This document shows, piece after piece, positions 15,908-23,695 of a stretch of DNA of 64,000 nt. Under the pieces are notes generated by a model. The model had not been told where the DNA came from, made no database searches, and was given only the letters and a program-made list of their open reading frames with translations. Location: NCBI RefSeq assembly GCF_950100655.1, contig NZ_CATNLY010000051.1, positions 310,001-374,000 of the forward strand, given 5' to 3'. Origin of the DNA: Pleomorphomonas sp. T1.2MG-36 (GTDB lineage Bacteria; Pseudomonadota; Alphaproteobacteria; Rhizobiales; Pleomorphomonadaceae). The translations under genes were made by a program, and so were the position numbers. Position 1 is the stretch's first letter; each line of letters starts with the position of its first letter.

Positions 15908-18480
15908 GTTTAGTAGGCGAACTGGCGACAGAGATTTGGATGGAGGACGCTTTCCATGCCGACTTGGCACAGCTGGAAGCTGCCAATATTCGCGCTGAGC
16001 TGTACGAAGGAGCTTTACTCAGCACTTCAGAAAAGGTTGATTCCGGTCTTATAAGGCGTCTCGTGCAGGCGGCCCTCATTTTTGCTGACACCGACGAAGA
16101 CCAATACCTGAATGTTGCTCAGCGAATTTCCACAGCGGCGCTTCGGTTGGCCGGGACAGGCGCAAATGACCTCTTTGCAATGATACAGGGGCGCCTGCGA
16201 AATTTTCCTGCTCTCCTTACGGCGGGTGGTCGCACGTCGTTTCCGCAATATGCTCCGCTATCACTGCAGCATGAATTTGTTAGGTGTCGTTTAGAACAAA
16301 CAGTTGCTACCGGCGATGACTCTGAGCACGTCTTTACGCCGTTCCAGCTTCAAAGCTGGAAGCTCCTCGCCGGTGGACGCTCGGGAACTCTTAGTGGCCC
16401 AACTTCAGCAGGTAAGTCGTATGTTCTCCTGCTCCATTTGGTCGAGCAGTTTCGAGCCGGCGTAGTGAAAACGGCGGCATATGTCGTGCCAACTAGAGCG
16501 TTGATCAATCAAGTATCTGATGATGCCTCGGCGGCGCTGGCAGCGCATGGTGTCCGTAATGTAACTATCGCGAGTATTCCGGTCGATCTCTCTCCGGGTG
16601 AGTTTGGCGGTCTTCTCTATGTCGTAACGCAAGAACGACTCGATGCACTATTGATCGCGAGTCCTAATCTTCACCTTGATCTAGTCATCGTGGATGAAGC
16701 GCAGATGATTGGCGATGGTAGTCGTGGTGTTCTTTTGGAATCTGTTATGGATCGCATAAACGCTAGTCCGCAGCGATCTCAATTAATTTTTAGCGGCCCA
16801 CTCATAGAAAATCCCGCTTATTTTGGAGATCTTTTTGATCTAGAGGGATTCAATACCAGTATATCAAAGCGTTCTCCTGTTACGCAAAATATCCTCTTCT
16901 TGGACTACACGGAGCGACCAGAACCGACGGTGTCTGTTAAGGTTTTGGTCGATCCTGAAGAAGTCCAGGTTGCCACCATTACTCTTCCTAATCGGTTACT
17001 TACCGACCTTGATCGCTTGAGTTATATCAGTTTGCTCTTTGGACGGTCCGGTTCAAGCATAGTCTACGCGGGAGGAAAATCGGATGCCGAGAAGATCGCT
17101 CTGAAGATTGCTCTTGATCTTCCTGAAGACAAAATGCGGACTGACGCTCTCTCTGAGTTGATCGGCTTTGTAAAAAAGCATGTCCATAAGGATTATGCTT
17201 TGGCAACTACTCTGGAGAGAGGCGTTGGTTTCCATTATGGGCATATGCCAAGTCTTTTGCGAAAGCAGCTCGAAGATCATTTTCGCGACCGAAAGATCCA
17301 CTATTTTATTTGTACCAGTACCCTTCTTTACGGTCTTAACTTGCCAGCTCGGAACATTTTCCTCTCTAAACCGACAACGGGAAGGGGTAGGGCAATATCC
17401 GGACCCGCGTTTTGGAATCTTTCCGGCCGTGCTGGCCGGATGGGTAAGGAGCTTGAAGGCAACGTTTTCCTGATTGACTACGGAAGCTGGGAGAATCGAC
17501 CGCTAGAAGAGGGGCGGGGTGTGTCGGTCACGTCGGCATTGAAGACCGCGATTGTTGATCAAGCCGACGATCTGCTTATGTTCTTGAATGATGCGTCGAT
17601 CTCCTCAGATGTTAGCCCTAACTTGGAGATCACGTTAGGCAAATTGGTGCTCGACGAACGTGTTGGACGCCTCGATCGAACTCTGGATCGCTATATTTCA
17701 TTAGTAAATACACAGACGCTTCGCTCAATCCGAGATCGGATTAAACAAATATCGGCCACAGTTGATATTCCGACCGATGTTATAAACAGTAATATTGGTG
17801 TATCAATTTTTCGTCAGTTTGATCTACTTACATATATGGTGAAAAGACTCAAGAAGATTCCTCCGGAAGAGATGATCCCTTCGCACCCCTTAGGCGATTT
17901 CAAAGAGGTCTCGAATAATTACTATAGAGCGTTCAGGCGGATACATACATATCTTTTGAAGTATGACAGCAAGGACAAACGCCATTTTTTCTTTGCACCT
18001 TTGGCTTTGCGATGGATGCGAGGGGACGCCCTACCGGTGCTAATCGACTCAGCAATTCGCTACAACCAGACCAAGGAGAAGGGTAAAAAAAGCGTCGCCA
18101 CGATTATCAGGGAGACTATGGAAAACGTCGAACAAGATTTGAGATTCCGTTATGTAAAGTATTTCACTTGTTATAATTCATTGTTGAGAGTTGCGCTTGA
18201 ACGCGCAGATAAGGCTCAATACATTAAGATCATCCCTGATATTCCGCTTTTTCTTGAAGTCGGGGGGTCGTCTGGTGCAATGATCAACTTGATGGCGCTG
18301 GGGCTTTCGCGGACATCGGCAGAGTCTCTTGTCGAGTATATTACAGATAAAGAAATGCGATTGGCCGATCTTCGCGACTGGCTTCGTAAGCTCGACTTAG
18401 TGGCACTTGATATCTCCCCGATTTGCATCAGAGAAATTCGGACCGTTCTGGAGTTGAGTTCCACTCTGCCCAACGAATAG
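15904..18480 (+). CDS. hamB: Hachiman antiphage protein HamB (superfamily 2 helicase)
   Basis: An 858-residue helicase. Walker A is GPTSAGKS (residues about 165-172) and motif II is VIVDEAQMIGDGSRG (DEAQ about 264-267). Motif Ia is VPTRALINQ, and the second RecA lobe has FICTSTLLYGLNLPARNIF and the motif VI segment NLSGRAGRMGK. The long N- and C-terminal extensions are as expected for HamB. It starts at ATG 15904 within the hamA stop (ATGA), so the two proteins are made from one transcript, matching the known HamA-HamB complex. Codon use is AT-rich through the whole gene. All helicase motifs look intact, so the system is probably active. Confidence 0.88.
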   Translation: MSLVGELATEIWMEDAFHADLAQLEAANIRAELYEGALLSTSEKVDSGLIRRLVQAALIFADTDEDQYLNVAQRISTAALRLAGTGANDLFAMIQGRLRNFPALLTAGGRTSFPQYAPLSLQHEFVRCRLEQTVATGDDSEHVFTPFQLQSWKLLAGGRSGTLSGPTSAGKSYVLLLHLVEQFRAGVVKTAAYVVPTRALINQVSDDASAALAAHGVRNVTIASIPVDLSPGEFGGLLYVVTQERLDALLIASPNLHLDLVIVDEAQMIGDGSRGVLLESVMDRINASPQRSQLIFSGPLIENPAYFGDLFDLEGFNTSISKRSPVTQNILFLDYTERPEPTVSVKVLVDPEEVQVATITLPNRLLTDLDRLSYISLLFGRSGSSIVYAGGKSDAEKIALKIALDLPEDKMRTDALSELIGFVKKHVHKDYALATTLERGVGFHYGHMPSLLRKQLEDHFRDRKIHYFICTSTLLYGLNLPARNIFLSKPTTGRGRAISGPAFWNLSGRAGRMGKELEGNVFLIDYGSWENRPLEEGRGVSVTSALKTAIVDQADDLLMFLNDASISSDVSPNLEITLGKLVLDERVGRLDRTLDRYISLVNTQTLRSIRDRIKQISATVDIPTDVINSNIGVSIFRQFDLLTYMVKRLKKIPPEEMIPSHPLGDFKEVSNNYYRAFRRIHTYLLKYDSKDKRHFFFAPLALRWMRGDALPVLIDSAIRYNQTKEKGKKSVATIIRETMENVEQDLRFRYVKYFTCYNSLLRVALERADKAQYIKIIPDIPLFLEVGGSSGAMINLMALGLSRTSAESLVEYITDKEMRLADLRDWLRKLDLVALDISPICIREIRTVLELSSTLPNE

Positions 18481-18567
18481 AGGTGCAATGGCGGCTGTAG
18501 CAGATCACAGTTAGCAGCTCCGGCAGGAAGGAGTGGATAGCGATTAGGTAGCGCGCAACTCTCATGT

Positions 18568-18587
18568 TAAGGTAGTGCGCAACCTTA
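18568..18587. promoter_or_regulatory. Palindromic operator upstream of mazE-like gene
   Basis: TAAGGT AGTGCGCA ACCTTA is a dyad ending 11 bases before the antitoxin ATG. A related half-conserved copy (TTAGGTAGCGCGCAACTCT) lies at about 18544-18562. Autoregulation by antitoxin binding is expected for this family. Confidence 0.6.
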
Positions 18588-18598
18588 TGGAGGGCACT

Positions 18599-18823
18599 AT
18601 GCCGCGCCCCAAGCAGACAGATGACAGGCTGAGCAAGTTTCAGCGTTATCGGCAGCAACAGCAGCGCCGGGGCATGAAGCAGTTGCGGATTTGGGTGCCT
18701 GATCCTAGTCGGCCGGAGTTTGCCGCCGAGGCCAGGCGGCAGGGGCTTTCCCTGCGCGGCCGGGCCGAAGAGGCCGACGCCTTGGGCTTTATTGCCGAAG
18801 CGTTTGAGTGGCCCGAGGAATGA
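18599..18823 (+). CDS. MazE-family antitoxin
   Basis: A 74-residue protein beginning MPRPKQTDDRLSKFQRYRQQ, with the segment GMKQLRIWVPDPSRPEFAAEARRQG and an acidic C terminus ending AFEWPEE. This matches the 'antitoxin MazE family' small proteins that pair with PemK/MazF-type toxins. The N-terminal half should bind DNA and the acidic tail should cap the toxin. Its TGA overlaps the toxin ATG. A GGAGGG ribosome site precedes ATG 18599. Confidence 0.85.
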   Translation: MPRPKQTDDRLSKFQRYRQQQQRRGMKQLRIWVPDPSRPEFAAEARRQGLSLRGRAEEADALGFIAEAFEWPEE

Positions 18824-19146
18824 AACGCGGCGATCTTGTCACGGTGGCGGCGCAAGGTGACTACGGCAAGCCGCGCCCCGCCCTCGTCATTCAGTCCGAT
18901 GCGCTCGATGCCGCCGACAGCGTGCTCGTCGCCTTGCTGACCAGTACGCTTGCCGACGCGCCGCTCTATCGCCTCACCCTTGAACCCACCGCCGACAATG
19001 GCCTCAAGGCCGTGTCGCAGGTGATGGTGGACAAGGTGCTGGCCTATCCGCGTGCCAAATGCGGCCCGGTGATCGGCCGGCTTTCGCCACAGGACATGCT
19101 GGCGCTCAACAACATGCTGCTGGTCATGATCGGCCTTGCCGACTGA
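18820..19146 (+). CDS. MazF/PemK-family endoribonuclease toxin
   Basis: A 108-residue toxin with the MazF opening MKRGDLVTVAAQGDYGKPRPALVIQSD and the conserved later segment VSQVMVDKVLAYPRAKCGPVIG. MazF-like toxins cut mRNA at short sequences and stop growth when the antitoxin is lost. It is translationally coupled to the antitoxin (ATGA). A GTG at 18808 is in frame but would overlap the antitoxin more and lacks a reason to be used. Its position next to Hachiman makes this a small defence island; GC content is host-like, so it may have arrived separately. Confidence 0.88.
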   Translation: MKRGDLVTVAAQGDYGKPRPALVIQSDALDAADSVLVALLTSTLADAPLYRLTLEPTADNGLKAVSQVMVDKVLAYPRAKCGPVIGRLSPQDMLALNNMLLVMIGLAD

Positions 19147-19181
19147 CGCCCATCGCGCCACCTTGCCGGTTCCCCGATGGG

Positions 19182-19226
19182 CCATAAATGGTCCATAAAG
19201 GGGCCTCGCGATCCGTTTATGGATCA
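19182..19226. promoter_or_regulatory. CCATAAA/TTTATGG inverted and direct repeats before the P-loop kinase
   Basis: CCATAAA occurs at 19182-19188 and 19193-19199. TGGTCCATAAA (19189-19199) faces TTTATGGATCA (19216-19226), which runs into the ATG at 19226. This looks like an operator or a 5' hairpin overlapping the start codon. Confidence 0.5.
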
Positions 19227-19867
19227 TGGCGCAACGCGAGGTCTCCATGCCGCTCCCCCTCGAAGCCGTCCTCATTTCCGGCACGTCGCATGTCGGCAAG
19301 TCGACGCTGGCCGAAAGGCTGGCCGGGCGGCTCGGCTGGGCGGGGCTGTCGACGGATGGATTGGGGCGGCATCCGGGGCGGCCGTGGCTCGGCGTGCCGT
19401 CACAGGTGCTGGAGTTCTACGAGCGGCTGACGCCCGAGACGATCCACTGGTTCCTGAAGGTGCACCACGAGAACATGTGGCGGCAGGTGCGGCCGATGAT
19501 CGAGGCGGAGCGGGCGGCGGGGCGGCCGTTCGTGCTGGAGGGCGCGGCGCTCCGGCCGGCCTACATCGCCCCGCTGCTCTCAAACGAGGTGTTCGGCGTG
19601 TTGCTCCACGCGCCCGACGGCTTCCTTGTCGAGCGGATGCGCTCGGCCGCCGCCTACGAGACGCGCGGCCCGGGGGAGCGCACGCCGATCGACGCCTTCA
19701 TCGACCGTTCGCTGAGGGAGAACGCCGCCCTCCTTGCCGAAGCGCGCGACACGGGGCTGAGGGTCGTCGACGCGTCGGACGCGCAGGCGGTGGCGGACCT
19801 TTTCGACGAGCTGGTGGAGAGGGCGGCGGTTCCGCCGATACCGGGGCCATTGACCCCGCCGCGCTGA
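19226..19867 (+). CDS. P-loop kinase-like ATPase (2-phosphoglycerate-kinase-like)
   Basis: A 213-residue single-domain P-loop protein. Walker A is ISGTSHVGKSTLAERLAGRL near the N terminus. A second acidic region (LSTDGLGRHPGRPW) follows, then the helical ETIHWFLKVHHENMWRQVRPMIEAE and FVLEGAALRP, a Walker B-like position. This is the pattern of small AAA-33/zeta-like kinases that phosphorylate a small molecule. ATG 19247 is an alternative start. It follows the toxin gene with its own putative regulatory dyad. The substrate is unknown; a zeta-toxin-like role is possible but not supported by a specific motif. Confidence 0.7.
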   Translation: MAQREVSMPLPLEAVLISGTSHVGKSTLAERLAGRLGWAGLSTDGLGRHPGRPWLGVPSQVLEFYERLTPETIHWFLKVHHENMWRQVRPMIEAERAAGRPFVLEGAALRPAYIAPLLSNEVFGVLLHAPDGFLVERMRSAAAYETRGPGERTPIDAFIDRSLRENAALLAEARDTGLRVVDASDAQAVADLFDELVERAAVPPIPGPLTPPR

Positions 19868-20292
19868 GAGCTTGACCCGAAACTCTACCGGGGGCGGCAT
19901 TCTTTTCGCGATACGCTGACTCCCCATAGGCGCGGTTGGACTCCCATGGACTCCCAAGGAGGCCGCCTTGCCGGCCGCTCGATCTCGCGCTATTTCTGCC
20001 CTCGGTCGGCAGTTCACCGAGGCGTCGCTGTCCCCGAGAGGGGGTGCTAAACCTGCCGCTTGAGACAGCCGTGAACCGGCAGCGGTTCCGGGCGTTCTTA
20101 CAGAGCATGTCCGGCGAACCCTGGTTCGCCAACATGCTCTGGTTCCTTGTTGTCGCATTGTTTTTGCGGAAAACCGGTTTCCACTTTTCCGCACAATGCT
20201 CCAGAGCCCGTGACGGACACTCACCCGTGCCGCGTCGCAAGGCAGCGACCACGACAATCGCCAGCGATTTCGGCACGCATCGAGGATGAGTC
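19868..20292. repeat. Intergenic palindromes (families C and GGAAAACCGGTTTCC type)
   Basis: No gene is evident. GAGCATGTCCGGCGAACC with its complement makes a family C palindrome at 20103-20139. A second dyad, TTGCGGAAAACCGG with CCACTTTTCCGCA, follows at about 20154-20200 and resembles a palindrome common in Rhizobiales genomes. Near 19874 a short GAAACTCTACCG motif recurs at 39239. Confidence 0.6.
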
Positions 20293-21279
20293 ATGTCCAG
20301 GACGCTTTCCCACGCGGCCGACGCGCGTCGGTCGCCCCGCTTCGTTCCCCTCGCCGACCAGCCGGCCGTCTTGCTCACCGATACGCCGCGCGGCGTGGTG
20401 CAGCACACCGACGGCGGCGACGGCCCGGCCGTTCTGGCGCTGCATGGCGGCATGGGCGGCTACGACCAGAGCCTGATCCTGGCCGAGGCGCTCCTCGGCA
20501 AGGCGCCCGGCTACCGGGTGGTCGCCCTTTCGCGCCCCGGCTATCTCGGCACGCCGCGTGCTTCCGGGGACACTCTTGAGGCATCCGCTTCCTCCGAAAA
20601 GTCTGCAACTTTTCGGACGGATGCCAGCGTCGCCGAACAGGCCGATCTGTTCGCCGCCTTGCTCGACAGGCTCGGCATCGAGCGGACGATCGTGGCGGCG
20701 GTGTCGGCCGGCGGTCCCTCGGCCATCGCCTTCGCCGCCCGCCATCCCCAGCGCTGCGCCGGGCTGATCCTCGTTTCCACGGCGAGCGGCCGCTTCGACG
20801 TGCCGGATTACGTGCTGAAGCGGCTCGGCTGGTTCGGCTGGCTGATCCGCGTGCCCGGCCTGATGTCGCTGTTCGCCTGGCTGCGCGGCCGGCAGCCGGA
20901 AAAGGCGGCGGCGCGGGCCATCGGCGATCCGGCCTTGGTGCGGCGGACGCTCGACCACCCGGAGGCGGGGCCGCTGCTGCGCTCGCTGCTTGCCAGCACC
21001 TTCGACCGGCTGGCCGACCGGATGCCCGGCACGCTGGCCGAGACCATGGGGTTCGCCACCCTGCCGCCGCTGCCGTTTTCCGGGGTGACGGCGCCGACGC
21101 TGGTGATCCATGGCGACGCCGACAAGGTGGTGCCGTTCTCCCACGGCGAACGCTCGGCGCGCGAGATCGCCGGGGCAACGCTGCACGTGGTGCCGGAGGG
21201 AGGGCACACCGCCCTCTTCACCCACCTCGACGACGTGCGGGCGGCGGCGCGGGCGTTTTTGGCGGGGCTGGAGCGGTAG
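20293..21279 (+). CDS. Alpha/beta hydrolase with an in-frame palindromic insertion
   Basis: A 328-residue alpha/beta hydrolase. HGGMGG supplies the oxyanion region, AAVSAGGPSA carries the nucleophilic Ser, HGDADKVVP the acid and EGGHTAL the catalytic His. Between SRPGYLGTPRASGDT and the normal continuation VAEQADLFAALLDRLGIER lies an extra run of about 15 residues (ASASSEKSATFRTDA, residues 97-111). These are encoded exactly by a chromosomal palindrome (20581-20624). The insert keeps the frame and falls at a surface position before the helix preceding the nucleophile, so the enzyme may remain active. The substrate is unknown. Confidence 0.88.
   Translation: MSRTLSHAADARRSPRFVPLADQPAVLLTDTPRGVVQHTDGGDGPAVLALHGGMGGYDQSLILAEALLGKAPGYRVVALSRPGYLGTPRASGDTLEASASSEKSATFRTDASVAEQADLFAALLDRLGIERTIVAAVSAGGPSAIAFAARHPQRCAGLILVSTASGRFDVPDYVLKRLGWFGWLIRVPGLMSLFAWLRGRQPEKAAARAIGDPALVRRTLDHPEAGPLLRSLLASTFDRLADRMPGTLAETMGFATLPPLPFSGVTAPTLVIHGDADKVVPFSHGERSAREIAGATLHVVPEGGHTALFTHLDDVRAAARAFLAGLER
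20581..20624. repeat. Palindrome family D inserted in frame in a hydrolase gene
   Basis: GCATCCG...CGGATGC ends enclose CCGAAAAGT and ACTTTTCGG around CTGCA. The same palindrome, with small changes, is intergenic at 28991-29033 and 39267-39310. Here 44 bases plus neighbours keep the reading frame. Confidence 0.85.
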
Positions 21280-21330
21280 CTGGCGGCGCTATGGTGTGCC
21301 CGCATCTGTGGAGAGCGCGGAGGAGCATAC

Positions 21331-21705
21331 TGGCACGGTTTGGGGAGCGCGATAGCGGCCGATTGTTTCATTCTGCCCGAGGTCCTCGCCTTCGCAAGGA
21401 TGACAGCTTGATAGAAAGGGGAAACAGCTGGAGTGTGCGCCATACAGCTTGATTCCACATGAGAGGCAAGCGTTGCGGATAACAGCGCGATGAAAGGCGT
21501 TCTCCACCTAACCGGTTGTCACCACTATATATAATGCTGTCATCCTTGCGAAGGCCGCTTGAATTCGCGTGCGAATTCAAGGTGTACCTCGGGCAGAATG
21601 GAGCGAGCCGCCGATATCGCGCTCCCCGAACCAAGCCAGCGCGATACGTCCGTTCGGTCCACTGTCCCTGCATCCTCTCCCCGCAGATGCCTGCCTGCCA
21701 TAGCC
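21331..21705. repeat. Long-armed inverted-repeat element, copy 2
   Basis: The left arm has GGGAGCGCGATAGCGGCC and CCCGAGGTCCTCGCCTTC. The core has GAAAGGGGAAACAGCTGGAG and ends in ATATATAATGCTGTCATCC. The right arm carries the nested palindrome CTTGAATTCGCGTGCGAATT (21558-21581) and ends in CTGCCATAG at the 3' end of the sensor kinase gene. Orientation is opposite to copy 1. No ORF of its own. Confidence 0.7.
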
Positions 21706-21706
21706 G

Positions 21707-22702
21707 TCACGTCGGAATGGCGGCGGAGCCGAAGGGGATCAGGATCTCCACCTCCAGGCCGTCGGGCGCGTAGGTTTGCCGGACTTCGCCGTGGTAGATG
21801 ACGGTCTGGATCAGCCGGGTGCCGAAGCCGGTGGTTTTCGGCGGCGTCACCGGCGGGCCGCCGCTTTCCACCCAGGTGATCTGGAGGAAGCCGCTCGCCG
21901 CATCGGCCTGCCAGCCGACGGAGAGCCGGCCGTCCGGCACCGACAGCGCGCCGTGCTTGGCGGCGTTGGTGGCCAGCTCGTGCAGCACCAGGCCGAGCGA
22001 GGTCAGCGTGCTCGACCCCAGGATGACCGGCCCGTCGGGCGTGATCGTCACCGCCTCCGGATCGTTGGCGTAGGGCGCCAGCACGCGCTCGATCAGCGCC
22101 GTGAGGTCGGTGGCCTCGTCGCCGATGAAGCCCAGCTCCTGCGCCTCCACCAGCGCCCCGAACCGCCCCAGGAAGTCGTCGCGGTACTGGGCCGCCGACC
22201 GTCCCTCGGTGGTGGCCTGGCGGGCGATCGACCGGGCCACGCTGAGCAGGTTCTTCATGCGGTGCTTCAGCTCGCCGAACAGCATGTCTTTCTCGGAGTC
22301 GCGCTCGTCGCGCTCGGTGACGTCCACGATGGACAGCAGCATGAGGTGGCTGTTGTTGTCGGGGTGGTGCAGCGTTCGTGCCGTCAGCAGCATGACGCGC
22401 CGGCCGAGCCGGGGAAACTCGTGCTCGACGCGGTAGTCGATCACCGCCGCGCTGCGGGGGATCACCTGCATGAGCAGTTGGCGGAGGTCGGGAATGTCCC
22501 ACTGGCCATTGCCGAGCTCATGGATCGGCTGGCCGATCGTCTCGTAGCGCTCGACCTGGAAGACTTCGAAGAAGGCGCGGCTGGCATTCTGCACGCAAAG
22601 CTTCTCGTCCAGCAGCAACATGGGGTCGGACACGGTGTCGACGATGCCCTGCGCCTGGATGTGGCCGGTGCGGAGAAGGCGGTAGAGGTCCTCCATGTTC
22701 AT
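21707..22702 (-). CDS. PAS-domain HWE-family sensor histidine kinase
   Basis: A 331-residue soluble kinase. Residues about 12-130 form a PAS sensor (TVSDPMLLLDEKLCVQNASR). The phosphoacceptor helix has GELKHRMKNLLSVARSIARQ with His147, and the ATPase domain has LVLHELATNAAKHGAL (N box) and GFGTRLIQTVIYH (G box). This HWE/HisKA_2 type is frequent in Alphaproteobacteria, where it often senses light or redox, or works in the general stress response. No flavin-binding LOV cysteine motif is visible, so the signal is unknown. No response regulator is adjacent. The start at 22702 gives MNMEDLYRLLRTG; further upstream sequence is not conserved-looking. Confidence 0.88.
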   Translation of the reverse strand: MNMEDLYRLLRTGHIQAQGIVDTVSDPMLLLDEKLCVQNASRAFFEVFQVERYETIGQPIHELGNGQWDIPDLRQLLMQVIPRSAAVIDYRVEHEFPRLGRRVMLLTARTLHHPDNNSHLMLLSIVDVTERDERDSEKDMLFGELKHRMKNLLSVARSIARQATTEGRSAAQYRDDFLGRFGALVEAQELGFIGDEATDLTALIERVLAPYANDPEAVTITPDGPVILGSSTLTSLGLVLHELATNAAKHGALSVPDGRLSVGWQADAASGFLQITWVESGGPPVTPPKTTGFGTRLIQTVIYHGEVRQTYAPDGLEVEILIPFGSAAIPT

Positions 22703-22963
22703 GCCGAGCACCTCCTTTGGTGGCCAGATTGCAGGTGAGGCCCTGGGGAAGTCTGAAGCTAGACTGTGGATTTTATCAATATCGGCGAAGCGACTGGCCG
22801 AGCGCCACCAGATCCTGTGTTGTAAAGACGCTCGACCTTGCCGGAAGTTCCATGCGGAACCCATGCTTTCTTGGCTTTCAGGAGGCTTCGGGACGGCGGC
22901 GAAGCGGGGCGGAACAAAACGGCGGGCTGGCGAGTTGGAAAAGCATCATCGGGAGATTTGCCC

Positions 22964-23647
22964 ATGACGCCTCGCTTCGCTCGTCTGCTGATCCTCGTTC
23001 CCCTCACTCTGGCCGCGCCGGCCGGCGCGCAGGGGCTGCCCGCGTTGCTGCCCGACAGCCGCGTCATATCCGACGTGCTCGACGGGCGCGGCGGTGCGCC
23101 GGAGGCGGTTCTGCCGAGGGCATCGGCCACCGCCTATCGCGCCTCGCCGGAAGCGGGCGCCGACGCCCGGCGCGCCTATGCCGAATGGATGTCGCTCCTC
23201 AGGAGCGCCGAGAGCGGCCGCCGCGTCGCCGCCGCCCTCGGCGACCGCGATCCGGTGCGCGGCTGGGCCAGGATCGTCGGCGACGACGGCCTTCACCCCG
23301 GCGACATGGCCGATGTCGTGGCCGGCTACTGGCTGCTCAACTGGACCATCGCCAACGGCGCCGACAGCAGCCGCGAGGGCGCCGAGGCGGTGCGCCGGCA
23401 GGTGCGGCAAATGATCGTCGCCAGCCCCGGCTTCGACCGGCTCGACGGGCCCGAGCGGCAGCGGCTGTCCGAGGCGCTGATGCTGGAGTTCCTGGCAGAG
23501 CACGCCGCCTATGCCGACGCCGTGGCACGCGGCGACCGCGCCGCCGCCGATCGGCTGGCCGAGGCGGCCGTGGCCCGCTTCCGCGCCCAACTGGGCGTCG
23601 ACCTTCGGGCGCTCAGGCTGACGGACGACGGCTTCGTGCGCAGCTGA
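22964..23647 (+). CDS. Exported protein, DUF6683-like
   Basis: A 227-residue protein with a signal peptide (RFARLLILVPLTLAAPAGAQ, cleavage near AGA/Q). The mature part is helical, with ARIVGDDGLHPGDMADVVAG, WLLNWTIANGAD and AVRRQVRQMIVASPGFDRL. This resembles DUF6683-type periplasmic proteins of unknown function; the family call is by eye. The ATG at 22964 follows GGGAGATTTGCCC. It is divergent from the sensor kinase. Confidence 0.68.
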   Translation: MTPRFARLLILVPLTLAAPAGAQGLPALLPDSRVISDVLDGRGGAPEAVLPRASATAYRASPEAGADARRAYAEWMSLLRSAESGRRVAAALGDRDPVRGWARIVGDDGLHPGDMADVVAGYWLLNWTIANGADSSREGAEAVRRQVRQMIVASPGFDRLDGPERQRLSEALMLEFLAEHAAYADAVARGDRAAADRLAEAAVARFRAQLGVDLRALRLTDDGFVRS

Positions 23648-23695
23648 AGGGGCCGCCGACGCGCGGCGGCACCCCATTCGTTTGACCGGTCCCGT

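Noticed and set aside
8606..19146. Integrase, attachment site or tRNA marking element boundaries
   Set aside because: No tyrosine or serine recombinase frame, no tRNA and no convincing direct repeats at the ends were found by eye.
19936..20289. A 117-codon + strand frame between the kinase and hydrolase genes
   Set aside because: Built largely from palindromic repeats with no protein-like features and no ribosome site.
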